Source: Pelomonas sp937871895
Lineage (GTDB): Bacteria > Pseudomonadota > Gammaproteobacteria > Burkholderiales > Burkholderiaceae_C
NCBI RefSeq assembly: GCF_046348265.1
Contig: NZ_JAXMEO010000012.1
DNA length: 64,000 nucleotides
Reading direction: 5' to 3' (one strand)
Shown: positions 1 to 9,809 of the stretch, piece after piece
How positions within the stretch are numbered: the first letter of the stretch is position 1
Layout of the letters: each line of letters begins with the position of its first letter
The notes under the pieces: model-generated
The model's database searches: none
What the model saw: only the letters and a program-made list of their open reading frames with translations
What the model was told of the DNA's origin: nothing
Program-made: the position numbers and the translations under genes

Positions 1-120
1 CCGGGCACCCAGGCGGGCTGGCCCAGGGCGGGCCTGCCGAAAACCCTGTCCCAAAAGACGCATCAGCGTCGGTCCGACTGCTGGATAGCATGGCGCCCTC
101 TCACCTGCTGGAGCTTCCCC

Positions 121-597
121 ATGCGTACCTCCACTTTGGCCTCGCTGCTCGCCCTTGCATTGAGCACCCCAGCCCTGGCCGCCCCGCCGGCCTGCCCCTA
201 CACGCCTGACCAGCTCGCCAAGACGCTGGGTGGCAGCTTCGAGCCGGGCAAAGAAGAGCCCGGCATGGGCGGCACCAGCTGCAAATACAACGGCAAGAGC
301 AGCGCGGGTCTGTCGGTCTGGGTCATCGTGCTGCACCCCGGTGGCAGCCAGGACATGATGCGCACCATGACGGCCGGCGGCCCCAAGGCCAAGTTCGAGC
401 CCATTGCGGGCGATGCCGACGGCGCGGCCCGCGTGCGCGCGGCCGACCCCAATCTGGTGGACGTCAGCTACAAGCGAAGCGGCCATGTGGTCTTCCTGCG
501 CAGCCTGGGCCTCGACCACGAGCCCGACGCCGCCAAGCGCGAGGCCCGCGCCAGCGAGCTTGCCGCCAAGCTGCTCAAGCTGCCGCGCCTGCCCTGA
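121..597 (+). CDS. Secreted hypothetical protein
   Basis: The 158-residue product starts with a clear Sec signal peptide (about residues 1-20, hydrophobic core LASLLALAL, cleavage after ALA). The mature part is small and soluble, with two cysteines (in PACPYT and SCKYNG) that could form one disulfide. A GGAG Shine-Dalgarno 7 nt before the ATG supports this start. No family is recognised, so the function is unknown; an exported location is the only inference. A small GACGC-ATCA-GCGTC hairpin lies upstream at 57-70. The gene stands alone, 77 bp before the dioxygenase gene. Confidence 0.7.
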   Translation: MRTSTLASLLALALSTPALAAPPACPYTPDQLAKTLGGSFEPGKEEPGMGGTSCKYNGKSSAGLSVWVIVLHPGGSQDMMRTMTAGGPKAKFEPIAGDADGAARVRAADPNLVDVSYKRSGHVVFLRSLGLDHEPDAAKREARASELAAKLLKLPRLP

Positions 598-674
598 TGG
601 GCGTTGAGCGCCGGCGAATGCTGTGATCAATCGCCTGCAAGCCTGAGGCTGACCGGCGGATCTAAGCTGGCGGC

Positions 675-1478
675 ATGAGCTCAACAGCACGTCTCCCCAC
701 CTTCTTCCTCTCCCACGGCGGCGGGCCCTGGCCCTGGATGGACGGGCCCTTCCGGGAGCGCTATGCGCGGCTGGAGGCCTCATTGGCCGGCCTGCCGGCC
801 ACGCTGCCCTTCCGGCCCAAGGCTGTGCTGATGGTCTCGGCGCACTGGGAAGAGCATGACTTCACGGTGCTGAGCAGCGCGCACCCCGGCATGGTCTACG
901 ACTACGGCGGCTTCCCGCCGCACACTTACCGCATCGTCTACCCGGCGCCAGGCGCACCCGAGTTGGCGACGCGCGTGAAAGCTCTGATCGAGGCCGGCGG
1001 GCTGCCAGCGTCGCTCGATGCCGAACGCGGCTATGACCACGGCGCGTTCTGCACCGCCTACCCGATGTACCCGCAGGCCGACATGCCGATGCTGCAGCTC
1101 TCGCTGCGCACGGGACTCGACCCAGCCGAGCACCTGGCCCTGGGCCGCGTGCTCGCGCCGCTGCGCGACGAGGGTGTGCTGATCGTGGGCAGTGGCTTCA
1201 GCTTCCACAACCTGCGCTTGCTGGGCGAGGCGGGGCGCGCGCCGTCGGCCGCGTTTGACGCCTGGCTGCAGCAGGCCCTGCCCGACCCAACGGGCCGCGC
1301 CGAGCGGCTGATGGCCTGGGCCCAGGCGCCCGCCGCGCGCATCGCGCACCCACGTGAGGAGCACCTGCTGCCCTTGATGGTGGCGGCTGGCGCGGCGGAG
1401 GGCGCGCTTGGCGTTTGCAACTACCGTGAGAGCGAGCTGTTTGGCGCGATCACGACGTCGAGCTTCCGCTTTGGCTAA
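675..1478 (+). CDS. ygiD: Class III extradiol ring-cleavage dioxygenase, DODA/YgiD type
   Basis: The 267-residue protein matches the LigB-fold DODA family in length and motifs. It has SHGGGPWPW near the N-terminus (His 14, a metal ligand), a SAHWEEH segment, YDHGAF near residue 120 and GSGFSFHNLR near residue 175. Family members are cytoplasmic metal-dependent enzymes that open catechol rings such as DOPA between C4 and C5. The true substrate here is unknown. The next gene starts 3 nt after this stop and encodes a hydratase-like enzyme, so the two are probably one transcript for processing a ring-cleavage product. The family call is strong and the substrate is inferred only. Confidence 0.85.
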   Translation: MSSTARLPTFFLSHGGGPWPWMDGPFRERYARLEASLAGLPATLPFRPKAVLMVSAHWEEHDFTVLSSAHPGMVYDYGGFPPHTYRIVYPAPGAPELATRVKALIEAGGLPASLDAERGYDHGAFCTAYPMYPQADMPMLQLSLRTGLDPAEHLALGRVLAPLRDEGVLIVGSGFSFHNLRLLGEAGRAPSAAFDAWLQQALPDPTGRAERLMAWAQAPAARIAHPREEHLLPLMVAAGAAEGALGVCNYRESELFGAITTSSFRFG

Positions 1479-1481
1479 GGC

Positions 1482-2189
1482 ATGCTGAAGCCGCTGATCA
1501 CCGCCCTCACCCGCTGCCACCGCGAGGGCACGCGCCTGCGCGCGGCCGACTGGCAGCACGCTGTGCAAAGCCAGGCCGACGCCTATGCCGTGCAGGACGG
1601 CGTTGCGGCCGCTTTGGGCTGGCCGATGGACCGCTGGAAATCGGGCGCCGCGCGGCGCGAGGGGCCGTATGGGCATTCGCCGGTCAACCCCATCGCCGGC
1701 ACGCATCTGCTCGGCGTCGAGGTCGAAGTGGCGCTGCGCCTCGCGCGCGACGCAGGCCCGGCCGAGGCGCAGGGCGAGACGGACGGCCCCATCGACGCGA
1801 TGTGCGTGGCCGTCGAGTTGATCGCCTCACGCTGGGAGGAAGGCCTGGCCGCGCCCGAGCTGCTGCGCTTTGCCGACTTTCAATCCAACGCCGGCTTGCT
1901 GCTGGGCGAGTGGCTGCCTTACCGGCCGCTCGACTGGGCGCGTCTGCCCTGGCAATTGAGCTTAGAGGGCCAGCCCGAGATCGCGCGCCAGGGCGGTCAC
2001 TCGTTGGCTGACCCGGCCGCCGTCGTGCCCCACTGGCTGCGCCACGCCACGCGCGAGGGTCGGGGGCTCAAGGCAGGCAGCGTCGTGACCACGGGCGCGT
2101 GGGCAGGGCTGCATCCCCTTGGCGGCGCCACGTCGGGCGAACTCGTGATGGAGGGGCTGGGCCGCCTCAGCTTTTCAGCCACGGCGTGA
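1482..2189 (+). CDS. 2-keto-4-pentenoate hydratase-like protein (FAH superfamily)
   Basis: This 235-residue protein resembles 2-keto-4-pentenoate hydratase / 2-oxopent-4-enoate hydratase (MhpD-like, FAH fold). It has the GVEVEVAL segment that supplies acidic metal ligands, then a CVAVELIASRW stretch and FQSNAGLLLGEW. It is somewhat shorter than the usual ~260 residues. In the family these enzymes hydrate 2-hydroxydienoates formed after meta-cleavage of catechols, which fits its position 3 nt behind the extradiol dioxygenase. No aldolase or hydrolase follows, so a full meta pathway is not encoded here. Its last 23 bp overlap the convergent DUF1294 gene. Confidence 0.75.
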   Translation: MLKPLITALTRCHREGTRLRAADWQHAVQSQADAYAVQDGVAAALGWPMDRWKSGAARREGPYGHSPVNPIAGTHLLGVEVEVALRLARDAGPAEAQGETDGPIDAMCVAVELIASRWEEGLAAPELLRFADFQSNAGLLLGEWLPYRPLDWARLPWQLSLEGQPEIARQGGHSLADPAAVVPHWLRHATREGRGLKAGSVVTTGAWAGLHPLGGATSGELVMEGLGRLSFSATA

Positions 2190-2781
2190 ACAGCGCGGCG
2201 AAGGCCAGCACGTTCAACAGCACCGTGGCCCAGAACCAGCGCCGGAAACGCGCCTTGGCGCTCTTGTGCCGCAGCAACTCTTGCCCCAGCAGCGCGCCGG
2301 GCCAGCCGCCAAACAGCGCCAGCGCATGCAGCGTGCCCTCGGCCACACGCCAACTGCCGCGCTGGGCGGCACGCTTGTCGCCCCAGTAGACGATGAAGGT
2401 GGCCAGGCTCATGGCCGAGTAGGCGCCCCACAGCCAGCGCGGCAGGCCCCAGACCAGCTCAGTCGCGAGCACCCAGGCGGCAAAGAGCGGGATCAACAGC
2501 AGGATGCGATTGGAATCGCGGCGCGGGGCTTTTGAGGCCGCAGGCGCTGGCTGGGGAGCCGGCGGCGGCGCGGTGCCACGCACCTTCTGCGCCCGGCGCT
2601 TGCCTTGGCCGTCCAGCCCGATCTCGAAGCTCACCGCCTCGCCCACATAGGGCCGGTGCGGCCGCAGGCCAAAGGCGCGGGCGTGGGCAAACAACCGCTC
2701 GCCCGTGCCGGCCACAGTGATGAAGCCATAGCCCTTGTCAGCATCCCACTGGCTGACGACGCCTTGAAGACGTTGGCTCAT
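2167..2781 (-). CDS. Cold-shock domain protein with C-terminal DUF1294 membrane domain
   Basis: The 204-residue protein joins a cold-shock nucleic-acid-binding domain (residues 1-65, RNP1-like DKGYGFITV) to a low-complexity Pro/Ala linker and a DUF1294 membrane domain. The latter has the family signature YWGDKRAAQRG, RVAEGTLH, GGWPGALLGQ, and an RHKSAK box near the end, with about three hydrophobic helices. This fusion is common in proteobacteria, but its role is not established. The ATG at 2779-2781 overlaps the stop of the upstream LysR gene (ATGA), so translation is probably coupled. A longer open frame upstream is only the antisense of the LysR gene. Confidence 0.85.
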   Translation of the reverse strand: MSQRLQGVVSQWDADKGYGFITVAGTGERLFAHARAFGLRPHRPYVGEAVSFEIGLDGQGKRRAQKVRGTAPPPAPQPAPAASKAPRRDSNRILLLIPLFAAWVLATELVWGLPRWLWGAYSAMSLATFIVYWGDKRAAQRGSWRVAEGTLHALALFGGWPGALLGQELLRHKSAKARFRRWFWATVLLNVLAFAALFTPWLKS

Positions 2782-3674
2782 GCCGCCGCCCCACTGAGGT
2801 AGTTCTTGAGCGCCGCCACGGCATGCCGCACCTTGGCGGGCTGGGTGTCGCGCTGCGGCGCCAGCGCCCAGATGGGCAGCTCGGGCAGGTCGAAGTCGGT
2901 TTGTAGCTTGAGCAGGCGGCCGGCCGCCACGGCCTCGGCCACGTCTTCGTCGCCCAGCATCGCAAGGCCATAGCCGGCCTCGCACAGCTGCTGCAGGCTG
3001 AGCTGGTTGTTGCTGGTGTAGCGGGGCTGGATCATCAGCTCGCGCGGGCCGGCGGCGCTGCGGACTTGGACGCGGCGCGGCGTGTCCGTGCCGTCCTGCA
3101 GCAGCAGCCAGTCGGCCGCCTGCAGGCCGGCGGCGTCCAACGGGATGCTGGTGCGCGCAAGGTAGCTGGGTGCTGCATACACGCCCACCCGCAGTTGGCC
3201 AATGCGCTGGGCGACCCAGGCACTGTCGGGCAGGCGGCCAAAGCGCAGCGCGAGGTCGATGCGGTGGGCGACAAGGTCGGTCAGCCCGTCTTCCACCTGC
3301 AGGTGCAGCCGCAGGCCCGGGTGGCTGCGCAGCAGAGGCGCCAGCGCCGGGCCGGCGATGCGCGCAAAGCCCACCGTCATCGCCACGCGCAGCTCGCCCT
3401 CGGGCGCGTCGCGCAACTGCGCCAATTCCTGCTGGGCCTGCTCGGCGGCGGCCCACATGGCGGCGCAGCCGGCGTGGAAGCGCTCCCCCGCCGGGGTGAG
3501 GCTGAGCTTGCGCGTCGTGCGGTGCAGCAGGGTCACGCCCATGTCCTGTTCCAGCGCTCGCACCTGCTGGCTGACGGCCGAGGTGCTGGTGCGCAGTTGG
3601 CGGGCGGCGGCGGCAAAGCTGCCGTGGCGGACCACGGCGGCCAGCACGGCCATGCGCTTGAGTTGGTCGAGCAT
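2778..3674 (-). CDS. LysR-family transcriptional regulator
   Basis: The 298-residue protein has a LysR-type winged helix-turn-helix at residues 1-60 (FAAAARQLRTSTSAVSQQVR) and a C-terminal substrate-binding domain. It resembles the subgroup next to oxidoreductase genes that often regulates the divergent neighbour. That neighbour is the NAD(P)-binding protein gene starting 97 bp away. The effector is unknown. The stop overlaps the start of the cold-shock/DUF1294 gene by ATGA, so those two are likely cotranscribed. Confidence 0.9.
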   Translation of the reverse strand: MLDQLKRMAVLAAVVRHGSFAAAARQLRTSTSAVSQQVRALEQDMGVTLLHRTTRKLSLTPAGERFHAGCAAMWAAAEQAQQELAQLRDAPEGELRVAMTVGFARIAGPALAPLLRSHPGLRLHLQVEDGLTDLVAHRIDLALRFGRLPDSAWVAQRIGQLRVGVYAAPSYLARTSIPLDAAGLQAADWLLLQDGTDTPRRVQVRSAAGPRELMIQPRYTSNNQLSLQQLCEAGYGLAMLGDEDVAEAVAAGRLLKLQTDFDLPELPIWALAPQRDTQPAKVRHAVAALKNYLSGAAA

Positions 3675-3770
3675 GAAGTTTGGCTAAAGAGTGATGGCGA
3701 TTTTGACCGACTTATCAGCCAACCTTGAAGCCAGAAGAATCACTGCCATCACAACTCGCAGGAAGCTTCC

Positions 3771-4412
3771 ATGCACATCGCCCTCATCGGTGCCACCGGC
3801 TTTGTTGGCCGCGCCGTCCTCGAAGAACTGCTTTCGCGCGGCCACCAGGTGCGGGCGCTGCAGCGCAACCCCGCCGCGCTGGAAGCCCGCCCCGGGCTCA
3901 GCGTCCAGGCGGCCGATGCCCTTGCGCCCGACGGCCTGGCCGGTGCCTTTGACGGCGTGGACGCCGTGGTTAGCGCCTTCAACGCCGGCTGGGCCAACCC
4001 GAACCTCTACGACGACTTCCTGCGCGGCAGCGAAGCCATCGTGGCCGCCGCCCGTGCGGCAGGCCGGCGTTTCTTGGTGGTGGGCGGCGCAGGCAGCCTC
4101 TATGTGGCACCGGGCCAGCAGTTGGTGGACTCGCCGGACTTCCCGGCCCAATGGAAGCCCGGCGCCCTGGCCGCGCGCGAGCTGCTGCGCCGCTTGCAGG
4201 CCGACAGCTCGGCGCTGGATTGGAGCTTCGTCTCGCCCCCGATCCATCTGGAGCCCGGCGCGCGCACCGGCCACTATCGCTTGGGCCAGGACGCGCCGGT
4301 GTTCGACGCCGCCGGGCACTGCCGCCTGAGCGTGGCTGACCTGGCCGTGGCCATCGTGGACGAGATCGAGCACCCCGCCCATCAGCGCCGCCGCTTCACA
4401 GCCGCTTACTGA
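3771..4412 (+). CDS. NAD(P)-binding oxidoreductase (atypical SDR, NmrA/YwnB-like)
   Basis: The 213-residue cytoplasmic protein begins with a Rossmann glycine motif, GATGFVG at residues 7-13, followed by HQVRALQRNP, which probably selects NADP. The middle holds DAVVSAF and VVGGAGSLYV strands typical of NAD(P)H-binding atypical short-chain dehydrogenases. It lacks an obvious YxxxK catalytic pair in the classical place, so it may act on flavins, quinones or as a sensor. It is divergent from the LysR gene, which probably controls it. The substrate is not predictable. Confidence 0.8.
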   Translation: MHIALIGATGFVGRAVLEELLSRGHQVRALQRNPAALEARPGLSVQAADALAPDGLAGAFDGVDAVVSAFNAGWANPNLYDDFLRGSEAIVAAARAAGRRFLVVGGAGSLYVAPGQQLVDSPDFPAQWKPGALAARELLRRLQADSSALDWSFVSPPIHLEPGARTGHYRLGQDAPVFDAAGHCRLSVADLAVAIVDEIEHPAHQRRRFTAAY

Positions 4413-4455
4413 ACAGGCGGCGTCAACCGCGACAACGGGCTAGCGTTTGGGCACC

Positions 4456-5376
4456 ATGCGACCCATGAACACCCTGCTTGCCCGCTGGCTTTGCGCCACC
4501 GCCCTGATCGCCCTGCCCGGCCTCGCGCTGGCTCAGGAATGGACCCACTGCGCACGCGAGGATCGCGTCTGCGATGTCGATGAAGACACCCTGGTGCGCT
4601 TTGGCGTGCCGGGGCGCTACGTCTTCCGGCAGGTGCACGACAAGATCAACTGCACGGTGCGCGACTTCGGCACCGATCCGGCCGTGGGTCAGACCAAGTC
4701 TTGCGAGCGCTCGATGAACTGGCGCCAGGACCCGGCCTACCAAGGCTGGCGCCAGCCCGGCAGCAGCGGCCGCACCTGGCGGCAATGCGCCAAAGAAGGC
4801 GACTGGTGCGACGCCCCGGCGGGCGCCGAGGTGCGCTTTGGCATCGACGGCCAGTTCGCGACCAAGCGCGTGAACGGCGGCGTGCGCTGCGAGGTGGCCG
4901 AGTTTGGAGACCCGGCCTACAAGCGCAGCAAGGTCTGCGAGGTGGCCGACTCGGGCGAGTGGACGCACTGCGCCAATGAGGGCCAGTACTGCTCGGCCAC
5001 CGGCACCGTGCGCTACACGGCCAATGGCCGCTCACTGGAGCGCCAGGTCAAGGGCGGCATCGCCTGCAACAACGGCAGCTTTGGCGACCCTTACCCTGGC
5101 GTGGCCAAGCAGTGCGAGGTGCGCACCGACGCGGGCGGGCGCGCCGGCAAGGGCTGGCAGGGCGAAGGCTCAGACCAGCTTGGCTGGCGTGCCTGTGCCC
5201 GTGAAGGCGAGACCTGCAGCTTCAAGGGCGCGGGTGTGGTGCGCTATGGCCTGGATGGCCGCTACACCTACCGCGAGGCCGTCAATGGCCTCAGCTGCCG
5301 CAACGATCAGTTCGGCTTTGACCCGGCCCCCCGACAAACCAAGTCCTGCGAGGTGCTGCAACAAAAACGGCGCTAG
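4456..5376 (+). CDS. Secreted protein with four tandem four-cysteine repeats
   Basis: A signal peptide of about 27 residues (core LCATALIALPGLALA) precedes four repeats beginning near 4537, 4771, 4957 and 5181. Each repeat reads W-x-x-C-A-x-E-x-x-x-C, then V-R-(F/Y)-G/T and G-x-(F/Y/S), a V-x-G-x-x-C segment, a FG-D-P segment, and ends in C-E. This gives 16 cysteines, probably two disulfides per repeat. Similar single modules occur at the ends of some secreted actinobacterial and fungal hydrolases, from my memory of such sequences. Carbohydrate or surface binding is a guess. ATGs at 4456 and 4465 are both possible starts; 4456 is used. The stop lies inside the terminator of the opposing helicase gene. 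Confidence 0.75.
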   Translation: MRPMNTLLARWLCATALIALPGLALAQEWTHCAREDRVCDVDEDTLVRFGVPGRYVFRQVHDKINCTVRDFGTDPAVGQTKSCERSMNWRQDPAYQGWRQPGSSGRTWRQCAKEGDWCDAPAGAEVRFGIDGQFATKRVNGGVRCEVAEFGDPAYKRSKVCEVADSGEWTHCANEGQYCSATGTVRYTANGRSLERQVKGGIACNNGSFGDPYPGVAKQCEVRTDAGGRAGKGWQGEGSDQLGWRACAREGETCSFKGAGVVRYGLDGRYTYREAVNGLSCRNDQFGFDPAPRQTKSCEVLQQKRR

Positions 5377-5392
5377 CCTGACGGGTAGCGCC
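5363..5392 (-). terminator. Rho-independent terminator of the helicase gene
   Basis: On the minus strand, a perfect 7-bp stem (GGCGCTA paired with TAGCGCC at 5386-5392 and 5369-5375) encloses a 10-nt loop. It is followed by GTTTTTGTTG. The structure lies 39 nt past the helicase stop. It overlaps the last codons and stop of the convergent cysteine-repeat gene. Confidence 0.7.
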
Positions 5393-5398
5393 GTGAAT

Positions 5399-5416
5399 GG
5401 GCGGCCGAAGCCGCCC
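5399..5416. terminator. GC hairpin between convergent genes
   Basis: A perfect 7-bp stem GGGCGGC / GCCGCCC with a CGAA tetraloop sits 23 nt after the cysteine-repeat gene. There is no T-run on the plus strand, so it may only slow polymerase or protect the mRNA 3' end. Confidence 0.4.
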
Positions 5417-5430
5417 GAAGGTGTTGTTGC

Positions 5431-7068
<1,638 letters not shown>

Positions 7069-7342
7069 GTCGTACTTTCAAATTGCGCGCAACAAGGCAC
7101 GCGCCGGGCCCGACAAAGGGGTCCGGTGGTTCACAAAGTCGCTGGGAGCAAGCACGCGCTGCGAGTCTGCGGCGCGGGGGATCATTCATAGCGACGGCTG
7201 CATCGCCGCCGACCTGATCCGCGAGGGGTGCACGGTCACGAGAAGCGCCGGGCGAGGTCAGAGGAGACGTGTGCTGGGGCTCTAGCCCCAAGCAAGCCCG
7301 CGACTGTAACCCGGTTCGGGTTTTTACGGAAGCCCCCCTGGC

Positions 7343-9103
7343 TTATGCGAGAACTGCGGGGAGCCAGCCGCGCAGGCTGTTCAGGAAGGCGATGCCGGTG
7401 GCGCGGGCCAGATCGTCGCGGGTCAGCCGGGCCTCGGTCAGCCGGCCTTGGGCCAGCAGCTCGGTGCGAAGGATGCCGGGCAGCAGGCCGGCGTCCAGGC
7501 GCGGCGTGAGCCAGCGGCCGTCCAGCTCCAGCGCCAGGTTGCCGAAGCTGCACTCGGTCAGCTCGCTGTCCTCGTTCCAGAGGATCACGTCAAAGGCCTC
7601 GGCCGGCTTGGCGGCGGCGAACGGCGCGTAGAGCTCGCGCCGTGTCGTCTTGTGGCGCAGGAACTCGCCCGCCGCGCCGCGCGTGGCGATGGGGCTGGCC
7701 GCCACGGCCATGTGCACGGGCTCAGGTGTTGGCGCCAGCGGCAAGACCTGCGAGCCGAACTGGCCAGCCGCATCGAGCGTGAGCCGCACGCGCCATGGGC
7801 CGCCCGGGTGCTCCGCCGCCAGCCGGGCCAGCAGCGCGCGTGCCTCAGGGGCAGAGAAGCGCAGACCAAAGTGCCGCGCGGTGCGCTGCATGCGCGCGAG
7901 GTGCGCCTCGCCGCGCGGAAAGGCGCCGGCCTCAAGCCGCAGCGTCTCCAGCGCCTCGATGGGCGCTTCTGCACGGGTCAGGAAACGCGCCTTGGCGGCC
8001 CATTCGGCCAGCTCGGCCTCGGGCTGGCTGTCGAGCGTGATGGCGCTGCCGATGCCGCAGCGCAAGCTCTCGCCCGCAAACTCGACGGTGCGGATCGGCA
8101 CGTTGAAGGTCGCCACGCCACCGGGCTGGATCAAGCCCAGCGCGCCGCAGTACCAGCCACGCGGGCCCGCCTCCAACTCGCGAATGATCTGCATGGCCCG
8201 CACCTTGGGCGCGCCGGTGACTGAGCCGCAGGGGAAGAGCGCCGCAAACACCTCGGCCAGCCCCAGCCCCGCGCGGCTCACGGCCGTGACGGTGGACGTC
8301 ATCTGCCACACCGTGGGCAGCGCGTGCAGTTCAAAGAGCCTCGGCACCCGCACGCTCCCGAGTTGCGCGACGCGGCTGAGGTCATTGCGCAGCAGGTCCA
8401 CGATCATCAGGTTCTCGGCGCGCTCCTTCTCGCTGGTGCGCAGGCCTTGCTGGGCGGCTTCGTCCTCGACCCGGTCGGCGCCACGCGGGGCTGTGCCCTT
8501 CATCGGCTGCGCGGCCAGCAGCCACGAGCGCCCGGCACCCGGGATGGGCCGCCAGTCAAAGAACAGCTCGGGCGACACACTCGCCACGCCCGCCTCGCGC
8601 AGGAAAAGGCTGAAGCCGCCGGGTTGGCTGGCGTTCAAGGCCAGGAAGAGATCCGCCGGGTCCAGGCCCGACGCCTGACCCGCGAGCCGCGTGGTGAGGT
8701 TGACCTGGTAGCAGTCTCCGGCACGGATGTACTCGCGGATGCGCTCGATGGCGACTGTGGCGGGCGGCGCGGGGTCATGCCAGCCGCAGGCGCCTGTGAA
8801 GGCCGCCGCCTCGGGCCAGGGCTCGGGCGCGGTGTCGTAGACGGCGAACTCGGCGAGCGGGCCAGTTGCGGCGTGGGTACTGAGTGCGGCATCAAAGGCA
8901 CCGGCGGCTTCGTAGCGCAAGCCGCCAAGCACCCAGGCCCCAGCCCGCGCGGCTGCCTCAGCTTCAGCAATGACGCTGGGCACCTCTGCCACTGATGCCG
9001 CTCGCAGCCATCGCACTGGCGCCGTTGACCACGCCCCCCGCAACCGCTCACCATCCTCACGCGCCAGCGGGTGGCGTGGGAAGTCGAAGGCCGCTTGAAT
9101 CAT
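7343..9103 (-). CDS. pabB: Fused aminodeoxychorismate synthase component I / aminodeoxychorismate lyase
   Basis: The 586-residue protein joins a chorismate-binding PabB domain (residues 1-~350; MKGTAPRG and CGSVTGAPKVRAM) to a class IV PLP aminotransferase domain (~370-586). The second domain has RHKTTRRELY, which carries the probable PLP lysine, and SELTECSFGNL. Together these make 4-amino-4-deoxychorismate and release p-aminobenzoate for folate synthesis; the glutaminase subunit PabA is not in this window. Such fusions are usual in Burkholderiales. It stands alone on the minus strand, with a mini-repeat just upstream of its start. Confidence 0.9.
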   Translation of the reverse strand: MIQAAFDFPRHPLAREDGERLRGAWSTAPVRWLRAASVAEVPSVIAEAEAAARAGAWVLGGLRYEAAGAFDAALSTHAATGPLAEFAVYDTAPEPWPEAAAFTGACGWHDPAPPATVAIERIREYIRAGDCYQVNLTTRLAGQASGLDPADLFLALNASQPGGFSLFLREAGVASVSPELFFDWRPIPGAGRSWLLAAQPMKGTAPRGADRVEDEAAQQGLRTSEKERAENLMIVDLLRNDLSRVAQLGSVRVPRLFELHALPTVWQMTSTVTAVSRAGLGLAEVFAALFPCGSVTGAPKVRAMQIIRELEAGPRGWYCGALGLIQPGGVATFNVPIRTVEFAGESLRCGIGSAITLDSQPEAELAEWAAKARFLTRAEAPIEALETLRLEAGAFPRGEAHLARMQRTARHFGLRFSAPEARALLARLAAEHPGGPWRVRLTLDAAGQFGSQVLPLAPTPEPVHMAVAASPIATRGAAGEFLRHKTTRRELYAPFAAAKPAEAFDVILWNEDSELTECSFGNLALELDGRWLTPRLDAGLLPGILRTELLAQGRLTEARLTRDDLARATGIAFLNSLRGWLPAVLA

Positions 9104-9192
9104 GGTGCCCCTCGCCCGGCGGGTACGCCGGCCGATCCCCCGAGGGGATGGCGTGCCGGCTTGGGAGCGGCCCGGCGCTCGGCCCGCATATC
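9104..9192. repeat. Intergenic mini-repeat, same family as the insertion in rsgA
   Basis: This segment lies between the start of the pabB fusion and the end of orn. It contains CGGGTACGC (9120-9128), a C5/G4 palindromic core near 9137-9147, and CTTGGGAGCGGCCC (9160-9173). The same three blocks, in the same order and at nearly the same spacing, occur inside rsgA at 12107-12161. No ORF is supported in it. Confidence 0.75.
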
Positions 9193-9200
9193 GCCTTCCC

Positions 9201-9758
9201 TCAAAGCGCGAGGAAGTTCGTCCGGTAGTGGATCAACTCGTCAATCGACTCATGAATGTCCGCCAGCGCCGTGTGCGCCTGGGCCTTCTTGAAGCCATCC
9301 AAGGCCGAGGGCTTCCAGCGCTTGGCGAGTTCTTTCAGCGTCGAGACGTCGAGGTTGCGGTAGTGGAAGAAGTCTTCCAGCTCGGGCATGTAGTTGGCCA
9401 GGAAGCGGCGGTCCTGGCAGATGCTGTTGCCGCACATGGGGCTCTTGCCCTTGGGCACGTACTGCTTCAGGAAGGCGATGGTCTGCGCGGCGGCTTCCTT
9501 CTCGTCGATGGTGCTGGCCTTGACGCGGTCGATCAGGCCGCTCTTGCCGTGGGTGCCCTTGTTCCAGGCGTCCATGCCGTCGAGCGTGGCGTCGCTTTGG
9601 TGGACGGCGAAGACCGGGCCTTCGACGCGCTTCTCAAGGTTCGCGTCCGTCACCACGACGGCGATCTCGATGATGCGGTCGGTGTTCGGGAACAGGCCCG
9701 TCATCTCCAGGTCGATCCAGATGAGGTTGCTGTCGCTGGGGCTGAGGGTGTCTGACAT
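9201..9758 (-). CDS. orn: Oligoribonuclease
   Basis: The 185-residue cytoplasmic 3'-5' exonuclease degrades di- and short oligoribonucleotides, the last step of RNA and pGpG turnover. The DEDDh residues are visible: WIDLEMTGL near the N-terminus, a D in the central region, and HTALADIHES near the C-terminus. Start MSDTL is chosen because Orn proteins begin just before LIWIDLEM; an upstream ATG would add 8 residues. It is divergent from the Ste24-type protease gene with 51 bp between starts. Clearing pGpG could link it to the diguanylate cyclase further along, which is inference. Confidence 0.95.
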   Translation of the reverse strand: MSDTLSPSDSNLIWIDLEMTGLFPNTDRIIEIAVVVTDANLEKRVEGPVFAVHQSDATLDGMDAWNKGTHGKSGLIDRVKASTIDEKEAAAQTIAFLKQYVPKGKSPMCGNSICQDRRFLANYMPELEDFFHYRNLDVSTLKELAKRWKPSALDGFKKAQAHTALADIHESIDELIHYRTNFLAL

Positions 9759-9809
9759 GGTGGCCTGGGGAAGTGAATGCAAAGAGGGGCGAATTTACAC
9801 TCGCGCCCC

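Noticed and set aside
7069..7342. A possible small gene between the helicase and the pabB fusion
   Set aside because: Frames here have no ribosome site, signal peptide or protein-like composition. It is treated as a promoter and leader region.
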